Shown in pieces: positions 12,430 to 23,955 of a stretch of DNA of 64,000 nt. Below the pieces are notes generated by a model, which was not told the DNA's origin, searched no databases, and saw only the letters and a program-made list of their open reading frames with translations. The position numbers and the translations under genes are program-made. The DNA comes from Gnetum montanum (lineage: Eukaryota; Streptophyta; Gnetopsida; Gnetales; Gnetaceae), in assembly GCA_015680685.1 (NCBI GenBank), contig MNCI01030356.1, positions 475,571-539,570 of the forward strand, given 5' to 3'. Numbering within the stretch: the first letter of the stretch is position 1; the number at the start of each line of letters is the position of its first letter.

Positions 12430-13230
12430 AATGGATATAATTTGAGATCAAAAGAAAGATTTACTATTTCTAGGCCTTATAATGTCATTTCTGATCCATC
12501 TACTAAGAGAAAGGTTTTTGAACCAAGTAGAAGAGAAAAGAATCAAAGTAAAGAAGATCAAGTAGAACATAGTACTCAAAATCAATGTTCTAATGAATGG
12601 ATCAAGAAACTATGATTTTATGCTGATGGAGAATATGATTTAGTTGAGGATCTTAAACATGTCAAGGCCAATATTAGTATATATCAATTGTTATAGATGG
12701 GAGATCAACAAAGAAAAGCTTTAGAGTTCATTAAAGATAAAAGGAGAGTTGGAGAATTAGAATTAAGCTATGTGTCTAATATTGATAAGATATCTAAAGC
12801 TAGTTATAGTTGTACTCTTGATAAAGAAGATTCTCCTTTTCTTTTTATAATGAAATTAAAAAACAAATATCTTTACAACTGTTTGGTTGATTTTAGAGCT
12901 ACCTTTACTATTATGTCATTGTCTATATGCAAAAAACTTGGTTTGATTCTTGAGCAATCCAATAAAAATATTGTTCAAGTGGACAAAAGTAGAGTGAAGA
13001 TTATGGGTTAGTTACCCAATGTTCTATTTGAAATTGCTTTTGAACCTTGTATAAAAAGTAGAATAACTACCTAGTAGTAGATATACCAATTCACATAGTC
13101 TTTTGTTGAGTAGAAGTTGGAGTAAGAATTTCTCAGGTTACATATTGATAGATTATTGACATGTGGCTACCTTGGAAAGGGGCACCAAATCAAATATACA
13201 TATATAGTGAACCTTAGATGCTTGAGAACA
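12430..13230 (+). pseudogene. Element A aspartic protease remnant
   Basis: The linker shows a Y-D-L-V-E-D-L-K pattern and an ANISIYQLL-type motif (about 12640-12695) that in related Ty3/gypsy polyproteins precedes the protease. The active-site region is at about 12870-12920. The usual D-S/T-G-A-T reads D-F-R-A-T here, so the catalytic Ser/Thr-Gly pair is lost. A second conserved block (WLPWKGAPNQI-like, about 13160-13195) matches the region that follows the protease in this group. Stops separate the pieces. Confidence 0.7.
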
Positions 13231-13840
13231 TTACTTCAAATAGGAAAAAAAAAGTTGTTGAAAAAAGGTCTTCAAAACCAAAACTTGCACACTTGAAGAA
13301 ATTTATAACTTGAAGAAAGAAGAATCTTAAAATGAGAGCAAATGGGAACTATACTTTGATGGTTCTTGTAACTCCAAAGGTGTAGGAGCTAGAGTAGTTC
13401 TAGTAAAGGATAACTCCCCAAAAATGTTCAACGCAATTCATCTATCTTTCCCTTGTACTAATAACAAGGATGAGTATGAAGCTATGAGTATTGGAATTAC
13501 CATAAAAGGAGATTCAATATTGATTTGTGAAAAAGTTAAGGGAAATTGTGTAGTTAGAAACTCATTCTTGCAACCCTATAAATAGCTTGTCTGAAAAATG
13601 TTAAATTAGTTTCATCACTACTAGATAGAACATATAGGTAGGAAGGATAATTATATAGTAGATGACTTAGCAAAAGTAGCTTTGTCATTAGATGTGAAAG
13701 GAATAGAAAGTTATGAAGGTGTAATGATTGAGAGTGAACATCAACAATTAATACTAGATAACATAAAGCATTTACAAGTATTTGAAGATGATGATCAATT
13801 GCTTAGGTTCTTAAGGAATAAGTAGGAATTCAAAAGTTAA
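13231..13840 (+). pseudogene. Element A second RNase H-like domain, placed before RT
   Basis: From 13343 the frame reads W-E-L-Y-F-D-G-S, the first acidic strand of RNase H. It continues with an EYEAM helix (about 13465), a GDS motif (about 13508) and, after a stop, H-I-G-R-K-D-N followed by a V-D-D-L-A segment (about 13627-13675) matching the last acidic residue of the fold. All four conserved acidic positions are represented. This is separate from the ordinary RNase H that follows RT at 14960-15320. It resembles the archaeal-type second RNase H of Tat elements. In the Ogre/Retand layout I know best, and in element E here, that domain follows the first RNase H; in A it precedes RT. Confidence 0.7.
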
Positions 13841-13849
13841 ATCATACCT

Positions 13850-14815
13850 AAAATAGCATCAAGGTTTAAGATGAATTTCATTCCCAAAAAGGTGATTAAT
13901 TATGAACACGAGCTTAGCAAAAATTTTCTTACCAGAAAAGATATAGAGAATCTAGATGATCAAGCATAGGAAGTAGTGAATTTCAGATCTATTGAGATAC
14001 AAAAAAAGTTAAATGTCTTAAATGAAATGGATTTAGTTTTCAAGAAGAATTTATTATTACTTCTAAAAAATAATTTGGAAAATTCTACTTGGTCTTACAA
14101 TGATCTTAAAGTTTTTAGACCAAATGTGATGACACATAAAATTCCTTTGGTAAATGATTGTAAGAGAGTTAAATAAAAACAAAGGAAATTCAATCCATTG
14201 ATTGAACCAACTATGAAGGCTAAGATCAAGAAGTTATTGCAAGTCCAAATCATATATCCTATCTAATATTCAAAATGGCTTACTAATCTTATTCCAGTAA
14301 GGAAAAAGAATGGCGATATTAGGCTTTATGTGGATTTTAGGAATTTGAATGAAGCCTTTGAAAAAGATAAATACCCACTCCCTAGAATTGATGAAATGTT
14401 GATTGAACTATCAGGTTGTCAAGTATATTCTTTCATAGATGTTTTTTAAGGCTATAATTAGATCATGGTAGATAAGGGTGACATATATAAAATAACATTT
14501 ATCACCAAGTGGGGAACTTTTGCTTATCAAAGAATTCCATTTGGATTATCAAATGCTGGAGCTATTTTTCACAGAGAAATGGATCTAGCCTTTAAAGATT
14601 TAATAGGTAAATTTGTTGTAGTTTATTTGGATAATATCACAGTCTTTTCAAAAAGGAAGGAAGATCATATTGGTCATCTCCAACAAGTTTTCAACAGATG
14701 TTGTGAGTATGGTATTTCATTAAATTTTAAGAAATGTATCTTTGGGGTTAAGTCTAGAAGTTTACTAGGTCATGTAATCTGTCAAGAAGGAATTGCTATA
14801 GATAACTCCTAAATT
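13850..14815 (+). pseudogene. Element A reverse transcriptase remnant
   Basis: The order of motifs is complete: a KKLLQVQIIYPI segment and a PVRKKNGDIR strand (about 14230-14330), VDFRNLNEAF, a KYPLPRIDEML segment, FIDVF (FSGYNQI-like), WGTFAYQRIPFGLSNAG (about 14511-14560), then the catalytic YLDD motif at about 14620, which reads YLDN. GHVICQEGIAID closes the palm/thumb boundary. The longest open stretch is 115 codons (14465-14812). Loss of the second catalytic aspartate and stops at several points make it inactive. Confidence 0.85.
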
Positions 14816-15320
14816 CAAGAAGAACAAAATATTGAGCATTTTAGAGTAAAAATTCTCTTAGATCTTTCTTTGAAGAGATATATTTCATTAAGAAATTTAT
14901 CTCTAGATTCACTGAAATTACTAAACCTTTCATGCATATGCTAAAGAAAGATGTCCTACTAGAAAACACTAGAATTAGAGAGAGCCTTAGTAGAAATTAT
15001 AAAAGCCAATCAAGAAGCTCCATACTTGGTAAAACCAAAATTGAAAGAAGATCTCTGGTGATATGCTTTTGCTTCAAATGATTTAGTTGCTACTATTTTA
15101 ACTCAAAAGGATGAAGGTCAAGATGAACTGATTGGATTTTTCTGGGTATCAACTAAAAGGTTTAGAGCTAAATTATTTAGACTTAGCAAAACAAGCATTC
15201 ATAGTCATTAATGCACTTCAGCATTTCAAATATTATTTGGAAATTTCATTAGTTCACATTATGCTAATAGAGCCTACGGTTAAACAATTTTTAGCTCAAA
15301 ATGAAATTAGATGAAAAAGA
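14816..15320 (+). pseudogene. Element A RNase H (Ty3/gypsy type) remnant
   Basis: After the RT tether, a frame starting near 15000 shows YAFASNDLVATILTQ (the first acidic strand, D-A-S changed). After a shift of frame come LNYLDLAKQAFIVINALQHFKYYLE (15132-15314), the helix of the usual LSYTEKE-L-AIV segment. The final conserved strand is weak. Frameshifts and stops break it. Confidence 0.65.
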
Positions 15321-15976
15321 GGAAAGTGGATCATAAAGGTTCAAGTTTTAGATTTACATTGGAAATATGAAAAACTATTAAAGGAATGGGATTAGCTAAG
15401 TTAATGGCTAGAGAAGCTAAAGTATGTGTTCTTAAGACTCATGATGGAAACTGGTATGATGAAATTTAAAAATTCCTTGATACAAAAAAGTTTTCAAATA
15501 ACCTAACTACAAGTTAAAAGAGAGGTTTCTTCAAAAGAGCAAATAAATTTTTGGATAAAGATGGAATTTTATATAGGAAGGATCCTTGAGGAGTTTTGTT
15601 GGAATGTGTTCACAATGATCAAAATGGTCCTATCTTAGAACAATTCCATGATCATTCTAAGTCTACTATGCAACGTATACTTTCCTATGATTTTTATTAG
15701 CCTAGTATGTACCAAGATATTAGTTTGAAAATTCAAAGATGTTATAAATGTGAAGTTCATGGACTGAAAATCAAAAAGGATAAAGATTCCTTAAAATTAG
15801 TAATTATGGATAAATAATTTTAGCAATGGGGCTTAGATTTTATTGGCACAATTACTCCTTCAAGAGCTAGACGTAAGTTTATTCTCATGACTACTGATTA
15901 CTTTACTAAGTGGTGTGAAGTAAAGGCTCTAAGAGAAAGTTTAGCATTAGGTGTAATTAAGTTCTTGGAAGATAAG
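15321..15976 (+). pseudogene. Element A integrase, 5' part (interrupted by B)
   Basis: The zinc-binding HHCC domain is visible at about 15640-15765 (H-D-H, then C-Y-K-C before EVHG). The catalytic core begins at about 15830 with WGLDFIGTI, carrying the first catalytic aspartate. It continues through TTDYFTKWCEVKAL and stops being integrase exactly at 15976, where element B begins. The frame resumes at 28604. Confidence 0.85.
15972..15976. repeat. Left target-site duplication of element B (ATAAG)
   Basis: The five bases left of B's LTR read ATAAG. The five to its right (28604-28608) read ATAAT. Removing B plus one copy restores a continuous integrase frame across the junction, which supports this as the insertion point. 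Confidence 0.85.
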
Positions 15977-16861
15977 TGATGAGTAGAAAGATACCCCTAT
16001 TCCCAACCATATGAATCACTAAGGCATTCACATGTGATCCAATTGAATTCCATGGATTCCTAGTGTTCTTGTATAGAAGATTCAATCTAGAAGGTAAATC
16101 TAATTATGGAGCGATCATTGTCTTCCCAACTATACTTGTAAGGTTTAGTTGTATGGTTAAGTGTAATTAAGGCACATGATTTTTATTAATTTATATTTTG
16201 TTTGCCAAAGGTTGGTAATAGATTGAGAATAAATTGATTAACTATAACTAATTTAATTATTAATTAATAACTAACTATCCTAACATCAACATCTAGTCCC
16301 ACTTTCCATACACATCCTAAACACGTGCAACACTACTAAGCAACCAAGCGTTAAGCACTACTAGGATTACCAAGTGTTATACATATGCTTAAAGTGGTCA
16401 TACTTATGTATGCTACTATGTTTAGCTTAATTAATTAATTACTTAATTAATAATCATTATAGCTTAATTAATCTCTTAAATAATGGAAATAGTAAATGCA
16501 TAAATAAATCATTAATCTAGTTCAAGTGCTGCAATGTTTATAAAAAAGCTCATCTTTATTGCTGCACACATTGTGGTGCTTAGGTACAATAGTGCTCGAA
16601 TAAAGATCTATACACTCCTTGACTTCTACTATAGGTACTTAGAAAATTACTTTATCTCATGGAAAAAAAATTGTAAAAATTTTGCTAGCAATTGAAATTC
16701 TAACCCCCATTAACATGGTTGGGATGCCATATTTATAGACCTACTAGGGTACCATGTTGATAGGTACATGTTAACATGGGAAATCCTATGTTGATGGTAT
16801 CCCATTGACGGGGTCATGTGACAACATCTCATCGACATAGTTGACTAAACAAAGTTCATCA
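15977..16861 (-). repeat. 3' LTR of element B
   Basis: 885 bases, aligning to 27713-28603 with many substitutions, mostly transitions. It carries a TATA box on the minus strand at about 16729-16740 (rc of ATTTATAGAC with flanks). In element direction short palindromic segments such as CATGTTAACATG lie just upstream of it. Confidence 0.9.
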
Positions 16862-16990
16862 TACCCTCCTGATTGAATGAAAACTCATCCTCAAGTTCTT
16901 TACAAAATTGGGAAGNCTGACTAAACAAAGTTCATCATACCCTCTTGATTGAATGAAAACTCATCCTCAAGTTCTTTACAAAATTGGGAA
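16843..16990. repeat. Near-identical 70-bp duplication around a single N (assembly join)
   Basis: The segment from GACTAAACAAAG to GGGAAG (about 16844-16915) is repeated almost perfectly at about 16919-16990, with a lone N at 16916 between them. One copy carries CTCCTG and the other CTCTTG. A single N flanked by the same sequence on both sides is what an unresolved overlap between two contigs looks like. The second copy should be treated as artefact unless reads span it. Confidence 0.8.
16862..16895 (-). promoter_or_regulatory. Polypurine tract region of element B
   Basis: In element direction the bases just before the 3' LTR read CTTGAGGATGAG, then CAGGAGGGTA, then the LTR start TGATGA. The purine run AGGAGGG next to the LTR is the expected plus-strand primer. 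The same CTCAAGGACGAG...GGGGGTA layout precedes the 3' LTR of element C (about 50288-50320). Confidence 0.75.
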
Positions 16991-17178
16991 GGTATGGGAT
17001 TATTGACTAACACACGACACAACAAACCTAACATCACAAAGTAAAACTAAGTGCTCGAGTGTACGTATTGACATTGACTACAAAATTATGATGTTCATGA
17101 TACAAAATTGAACACTAGAACATGATTGAACAAAATTGGAGAATGCATCCTCTAATGTCATAAAGGTGTTTGAGAAGA

Positions 17179-20036
17179 TTAGACAATTCTAGTTGGTGGA
17201 GGTTCCTAAGGTTCCAAAGGACCTTCTCTAGCTTTGGGTGCATGCGGTGGTCAAGGTGATTATGGCTATCTTGCTACAGCTATCACTTCTGATGGAAGGT
17301 GAAAGGCATTCAACAGTGCCTTTATCTTCTCCTCCTTGCTTCAAGGATCATTCACAATCCACATGGCATCATCAATGTGGGCTAGAATGAGGATATCCCA
17401 TGAATAAGGTATTACTAAGAATAGCTCCTTTACATTAACAAAGTAGGTAGCGAATTGCTTGTGTTTAATATCAAATGCTATGAGTGCAATATGTAGCTCC
17501 TACTAGTTATTCGTCCTCTTGGGCAAGTTCTTGACAATTGATCTTTGATCAGTGAACTTTGCCTTAAGAACCTCAAGTCTCATATTTTCCACTACAAGCT
17601 TCTACTTGATGTCCTTGTGGTGCTTGAACTATATCTCATATAACAAGTATTAGTTGGCCACTTGTTTCTCCAATTCAGACCTCAATTTTTTGGTAATTAG
17701 CAGAGCCAGATTTGCATATTGGAGATTGGCAAGCTTCATGTATTTTTTCATCTTCTTAATTAGCAACTCATTCATGTGGATCTCTACTTTGTTGTGGGAA
17801 TCTATCCCATCAATGATAGGTTTCCATACCTCTTGTCCTTGTTGTAGTTGCTGGAAGGTGTCATTTACTTTCACCTTCACCAACAGGATGTGTTTCTCAT
17901 TAACTTCTTTTTATAGACTAACTTGATCTTTATAGTGATTTTTGACTCTCTCAAATTTGAGAGCCGTTAATTTCCAAGTAGCTATTTTGATTGGAGTATT
18001 TTGGCAAAGAGCATGAACCTCCTTCATGGAGAGGTTTCTATTTTTTGTTGCCAATCTTCTCAGCTCATTGTTCACTCTGGCTAGTTGCTCCTACTATTGA
18101 TGTATGAAATTTTCCACTCACTATTTTTGTGCATTAACATTTCACAAGTGATGATTTTATATAATTAATTATACATTCTCCTAGTGGGTCTAATCCAAAG
18201 CCTTCTAAATTTTATGCTAAGTGACCTCTACTAGGGATCAATAGAACATCATTGTCTTCATTGCACCCTCAACCCCTTTCAGTCTTGTGTGAAGCTATTC
18301 AAGAGCTTCATGCTTTGTTAGTGAAGGGTTGAGGAATGTAGGGTTAGCAATATGAAATCTTAGTTTAACAACCTCCATAGCCAAGTGTTTATTTAACTCT
18401 TTGGTTGTTTAGATTTTCCCTCCAAAATGATGTTCTTACCCCTTTCTTCTAGTAGCTCCAACTAAGTTATAGTTATGTTATCCAGAAGGACGAAGACATC
18501 TAGAATTGGTTGCTTGGTTCCTACTAGTCAATTCAGTAATTATTCATGCTATGCTACACTCAACTTGTCACTTACTATTCCCACTGACATCTACACATCT
18601 TTAAGTGTAGAGATGTCTAGTATAGATGCCATAGGTTCATTTAGAGTTTTAAAAATTCTATTAGCAACCACCTCCATTATTATCTTCTACCCTAGGTACT
18701 ACATCACCAAAACTATTGCTTGCTTGCCCTTCTCCAAGCCCACTAAAAAAGTAGTGGCATTCCTAGAGATTTCTAGGAATTGTTATTATTGCAAGAGGGA
18801 TATTGTTACCTCTCGGGAACTAGGATTTGATCTTGTGGGAAACTACAATCTTTGGGCTAAATAGATTGGTCCACCTCTCTCCATCTAGCTAATTATTTGA
18901 GCCACTTCATTTAGGTGACTCATTACTAGCCAATACATAGATGGATCACCACCACTCGTTCTTGCTTGTTGCTCTTGCTCACTCAAGAGCCATAATTTGT
19001 ACAACCATTAGGAAGTTGCAATGATATCCAATACTATTTGCTAAGTGGGTGGTAGAGGTGATAGTTGCTAGTCCTCTCCTTGGATGACTTTTGTAGGGAC
19101 TTTGTCCTTCATCATCTCTATCCAGTCAGTAGGTGGAGCACATCAAAGTTTATTGTTTATATAGTGGGTTATTCCTCTCCTCCAACATAGTTTTCTGATG
19201 AGGCATGGAAAGGGGAGGGAATTCCTTCCATGTTTGTTCTCCTTGAAGTACTTTTCTATCTCAAGATAGATTAGATGTAAAAGGTTGACAAGGAATATAC
19301 TGCTTAGAGTAGCACATGCATAGGTGGAGAAGGTCGTGATCTTGCTTGGCCTCACTATTAGATTGAGGTAAAAGATGGTAATATTATAGTAGATTCTTTC
19401 CACCAATGTAAGCACACCAAACTCCTTATAATTGATCCCATAAAATTGACATATTCATTCTTTCTTGATGTTGGGGTCTACCTGTATTGGAATCTTAGTA
19501 AGATTCACCCCAATTTTTGGCAACCCAAGTGTATTTGAAATGGCCTACATTGAGCAGGACACTAAAATTTCCTTGATCTTGAATGTTGAACTAGCCTACC
19601 TATTATTCTAGAATAAGAACATCTCTCCCATGTACTACTCTCCATTGGAAGTGATGATGGACCACATGGGAGAGATCTTTAGTTAATCTTGTACTTTTTG
19701 AGGTGCTTGCTCCAAGAAAGAGCCAAAATTCATCTCTTGGAGCACCATTTTTTGAACCTCCTTTGATTTAATCTACTTGAGACAGGCTTCTATCAATGTC
19801 ACCTCAAGGTTTGATTATGGAGCTAGTGCCTCATCCTAGTGGGATTGCTTTGTCATTGCTACTTGTTTTGGAATCTAATGGATAGATTCCGCTTTGGGCT
19901 TCTCCCTAAGAAGTCCCATACCATGGTTTGCTACTTGTTGTTCTTGGGCCTATTCTTGGCCCCTTCCCATTCATTTTCATTTGTCTCATGCTTGTGATGG
20001 TTCTCCTTCTTGAGTGTTCTTCCCCTTTGATACCAT
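17179..20036 (-). pseudogene. Element B accessory gene: plant transposon-protein domain plus coiled coil
   Basis: Minus-strand gene from an ATG at 20036 to a stop at 17179, about 950 codons with many stops. Its start aligns with the accessory genes of C and D. The N-terminal domain (about 19750-19100) shows MNFGSFLEQAP, SNGEWYMGEMFLF and the diagnostic NSLPFPCLIRKLC segment. This ending resembles the P-S-L-I-x-x-L-C motif of the putative plant transposon-protein domain (Pfam Transposase_32, from memory). The C-terminal half is charged and helical, including a 77-codon open piece (17650-17883) that matches C's coiled coil (KLANLQYANLALL). It ends in a proline-rich tail. It lies downstream of pol, the env-like position of Athila elements, but no membrane segment was seen. 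Its function is unknown. Confidence 0.75.
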
Positions 20037-20065
20037 TTGTGGTCACAACACATCCAAGGATTAGC
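20037..20065 (-). promoter_or_regulatory. Decayed 3' splice-site-like signature before B's accessory ATG
   Basis: On the minus strand GCTAAT lies about 25 bases before the start codon, which is preceded by TGTGACCACAA. Elements C and D have CTAAC/CTAAT at the same spacing and end in TTACAG or TTGCAG directly before ATG. In B the AG has become AA. By alignment this is the same site, now broken. Confidence 0.45.
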
Positions 20066-20879
20066 ATATAGAAGGTGAAACTTATAATGTTTTGATACTT
20101 TGTCTCATTAGTTAGTTATACTTAGGATAAGGTTAGATCATGGTAGACTACTTGTTTTATTAATTTTTAAATTCAAAGTGTTATTGGAGCTAGTTTAAAG
20201 GGTTTAACTTGTGTAATTTGGTGTTTTCATGTTGGTCTCTGTATTAAACCTTTGTGGGAGTTAGAAACATTTTAGAAAAATTTTCTATAAAAAACATCAT
20301 ATTTGTGATCCCTATGACTAAGAGGTTACCTTTGGTAGCTACAAGGTCAAAGAACAAAGTGATTTGGATAAACATTTAGGAAGATATGGTTTATGGAAGG
20401 TTCTAGGCTTTGAATACTACAAAAGATCCTTTGGTGTTTGAAAGGAAATGTAAAAAATTCCAATTGTGGATGTGTATATATATACTATTTTTGTGCTGCA
20501 TTAATAGGGTCTTGTATATGGGTTCTCGTATATGTAGAAGGTTTGTTGAAGGGGACCTATTTACAAAGGATGTAAACAAAATTTTTCAACTTGAATTTCT
20601 CAAAAAATACATGGATTTTCTAATGAAAGTGGGGTTCATGAAGTCATTGAAAAGCCAAGAATTTAATGAAATCATCGTAGAGAGTATTTGAAAGCTCAAA
20701 AATTAAAAAATTTGGGTGGAGAATGTGTTCATTGAAGAACTTTCCTTAAGGAGCACACAGTTGGATGCATCAGATGGGGTGCACAAAGGTTTGGATTACA
20801 GGAATATCTAAGGATGAGGTAGTTAACTAATCCAACCAAGAGATATGAAAGTGTGTTCTCCCCATAGTAGGAACATGCC

Positions 20880-21600
20880 TTCTTGCCATTTCATAACCTC
20901 AACCTAAGGAGTCTACGGGCCTCATAGATGATTAATGGTTATGAAAGTTAAGGACCAAGGCTTGGAAGAATCTACCTAAGAATTTAGGCACATTAAACCA
21001 AGACATCGAACAAGGACATAAATATTGATAGTGAGGTGAGTCATAGAAAACATTGATGGATGAGAGATAAAGTGGAATGGAGTTTTTGATTAAGATCACA
21101 TAAAATCCCTCATGATTTTGATGGTTAAATGACTTGATAAAATCCATCCTTAGTCTAGATCAAAACCAACCATGTTTAGTGACTTCACATTCCCACTCTA
21201 AGACTTGTCCATCCCCTTGAGATAAAAGAGTGATCCCATAGATCAATCACCATTCCTTATAGAGAAGAAAAAGAGAAGTAGGACGTGAGAAAGGATCTTA
21301 GTTAGAGGGGATCTTCAGGCATGGGAAACATATCTTTCTAGTCCCATAACTAGTGTATTTAGCTTGCTATTCTAAGGGGTGTGCTTTGAATTCCCATCAT
21401 CATTTTTTATCATTATATATATATATATAGTATTTTTTAGATGGGAACCACACCATGAAAAGACTTATTTAACTTCCTAATATTGGCGGACATGGAATGG
21501 TAAGAAATCCATGAAAACACTCATGCACCTAAGAAGAAGCGTACAAAGAGTATTGACTCCCCTTGAAGTCACACCTTGTTCAAACCCTTGAATCCTTTCC
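20880..21600 (-). other. Conserved non-coding spacer between pol and accessory gene (B copy)
   Basis: On the minus strand this holds blocks recognisable in C (45780-46510) and D (54600-55400). GTGACTTCAAGGGGAGTC is at about 21554-21572, a GGGACTAGAAAGA...CCCATGCCTGAAG block at about 21310-21350, and an ATGTGAAGTCACTAAA block at about 21180-21200. The blocks keep order and rough spacing, but the intervening sequence does not translate in any shared frame. Minus-strand open frames here (for example 20932-21147) are not conserved in C or D. Confidence 0.6.
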
Positions 21601-21929
21601 AAGTCTAGAAACTACCAAGGTCACAAGTTCATTAAAGTTTTACTTAATGAAAAGGGATCTCATACTTTCAAAACAAGGAAAACCATAGAGTTTGTGGGTG
21701 GGTGGATGTTGTGGACTCACTACTTATTCCATGAAGAAGAAACCATGTCTTAGTTGTTGGTACCAAAATTCAAAAATAGAAACTAGACATTAGTAATCCA
21801 AAAGAATAAGTATAAATCATCATTAACAACAACTACAGCACCATTGTGTCCTATTGGCACAAAGAACTTTATTAGTAGGAATTGAGAAAATCATACCCAA
21901 AACAAAGAAAATTATACAAGAAAGTGTAG

Positions 21930-22065
21930 AATATTTAAGAAAAATAAAACATACTAATGATGGTATAAAACAAAAAATGATGTAAAATAGGAAAAATGTA
22001 TAAAAAAGGTGTAAATTAAACAAAGTGTAAAACAAAAATGTGTAAAACAAAACAAAAAATAGAAA
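21930..22065 (-). repeat. T-rich imperfect repeat tract after B's pol
   Basis: On the plus strand this reads as repeats of GTGTAAAACAAAAA-like units; in element direction it is T-rich. T-rich tracts occur at the same relative place after gag in C (45440-45560) and D (54320-54420). It therefore marks the border between the main coding region and the spacer. Confidence 0.7.
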
Positions 22066-22449
22066 AATTGAGGAGCCATGTAAATAATTAGGATGGATGA
22101 CCATCTCCTCCATGACAATGTTGGAAGGAGGAGATCTAGAAGATTAAGCGAAGTTGTCCATATAATGAGGTATTCATTGTACTGGTGTGCTTATGCTTGT
22201 GGAAAGGTTTTATTTGTTGAATGTTGTTCAGCTGTTCCTTATTTGGGATTTCAAGCTTGTAGATTATCATGGCCCCAAAAGAAAATGTTTTGACAATTAT
22301 ATAAGGCCTCTTCCACAATGTTTGAAATTTAGTTCATTATGGAACATGTGTGGGGTTCCAGTAGAGAACCTTATCTCCAAGTTGAAATTTAACCTTCCTT
22401 ATTCTTAGGTCATGTCGTTGCTTACTATATGTCTTGTGTACTTCATTCA

Positions 22450-23400
22450 AGGACAAGGCCACTAATTAGTTTTTATCTAGCACATTAAGGTTGATCAATT
22501 GTTCTTTTTGTGCTAGACTCAAGTCAAGATCTAGGTTATAGGCTATTGAAAGTGTATGGAGCTCATATTGAATAGAAAGTGTTGGTAGTTTTTCATACAC
22601 TAGCTCATAGGGAGAGTAGCCTATAGGAAATTTTCATGTTAAGTGGTAGGCCTAGAGGGCATCTTTGAGTTTGATGCTCTAGTCTCTCCTATATTTGCTA
22701 ACAGTTCTCATTAAGATCTTTGTAATCTCCCTATTAGTAACCTCTACTTGACCATTGACTTGGGGATGGTAAGATGTTATTAATTTATGTTCAACCTCCA
22801 AGCATTGCATGAGCATGTAAAAAGTGGTGCCTGTGAAATGGGTTTCATTGTTAGAAATTAGTGCACATGGCACTCTAGATGTGTTTATAATGTGTTGTTG
22901 AAAAATTGAGTAGTAGTGGATGATGTAAAGTTGATGATGGCTACTGCTTCTACCAATTTAGTACAATAGTCAATAACAACAATAATGTATGCCTTTTCAT
23001 TGGACATTGATATGATGGGATCCATGAAGTTTATGCCCCATATGTCGAAGGGTTCTAGTGGGTTGATCCATTGTTGAGGTCCCTCCATTAGCATGGTCAT
23101 CCCACCATCTCATTTATAGCATTCACAAGATTGGATAAATTGGTGAACATCCTTAAAGATTGTTGGCCAATAGTACCCTGCCATCAAGATTTTAATGGCT
23201 ATGCATCTTGCTGCATAGTGGCCTCTAGAAGGACCCTTGTAAGCATCTTGGAGAACATGCAATTGTTCAGTATCAAGGAAATACCAATGAACCAAGGCAT
23301 TGACACACACCTTGTAAAGATATCCATTGATTTCCATGAAGCACTTGGCTTGACGAAAAAACTATTGTTTCTTCTTGTGGTTTAGACCGTGTGGCATCTC
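22450..23400 (-). pseudogene. Element B integrase remnant
   Basis: In element direction, the zinc-binding region spans about 23300-23110 (AYKGPSRGHYAARCIAIKIL, then AGYYWPTIFKDVHQFIQSCECYK). The core starts with FDIWGINFMDPI (about 23040; WG-I-D-F changed to W-G-I-N-F, so the first catalytic aspartate is lost). It continues through VIDYCTKLVEAVAI, then a block with ISNNETHFTG (usual D-N-G replaced) and YHPQVNGQVEVTNREI (22770-22730), which keeps the catalytic glutamate. It spans three short open frames with stops between. The C-terminal domain is weak. Confidence 0.85.
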
Positions 23401-23955
23401 TTGAGTGAGAAGATAAGTGAGGATGCCATCATACCATTTTGGTTTTGTGAGAACTTGGTCATTAATTGCTCTAACAAAGAGGAGTTCATTAGAAAATTGA
23501 TTAGAGAGTAGACTCTTCTCCTCTTTGTTATCCCATCTTAACACAGAAAGATGATTAACAACTGCATTCTCAGTCTCCTTTCGATCTACCATCATAAGAT
23601 TAAATTCTTGCAAGATCACCAATCACTGTATGATACAAGGGCTTACCATTGGCTTATTCATCAAGAAGTGAATGAAACTATGGTTAGTTTGTACAAATAC
23701 TTTGTACCCAAGCACATAGTGCCTGAAAATTTTCAAAGCATACGCCACTACCATTAGTTCTTTCTTCGTTGTGGTATAATTAGGCTATGCACCCATAATG
23801 CTTTGGCTTACATAGTGGATGTAATATGGGCATTTTTGATTATCCAACTATGTCAGCACATCTCCTAAGGCATAATTTGATGCATCTTTCATGATATGAA
23901 ATAGTCTAGATTAGTTTGGTGCATGTAGAATTAGAGTTCCTATGAGTTTCTCCTT
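23401..23955 (-). pseudogene. Element B RNase H remnant
   Basis: The order seen is LFHIMKDASNYALGDVL (first acidic strand with the DAS motif), PNYTTTKKELMVVAYALKIFRHYVLGYKV, the TDH-like strand (TNHSFIHFLMNKP) and LVILQEFNLMMVDRKETENAVVNHLS. This is the Ty3/gypsy RNase H with its tether. Stops interrupt at about 23860 and 23620. It lies directly between RT and integrase, as expected. Confidence 0.8.

Noticed and set aside
20024-20036. TGGTATCAAAGGGG on the minus strand, resembling a tRNA-iMet primer-binding site
   Set aside because: It aligns base for base with the start codon region of the accessory genes of C and D (ATG-G-x-x-CCAAA), and no LTR end lies before it. It is the beginning of a gene, not a primer site.
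21823-22113. 96-codon minus-strand frame with a hydrophobic, membrane-like sequence
   Set aside because: It is the translation of the low-complexity AAAACA-rich tract (F, L, Y repeats), not a membrane protein.
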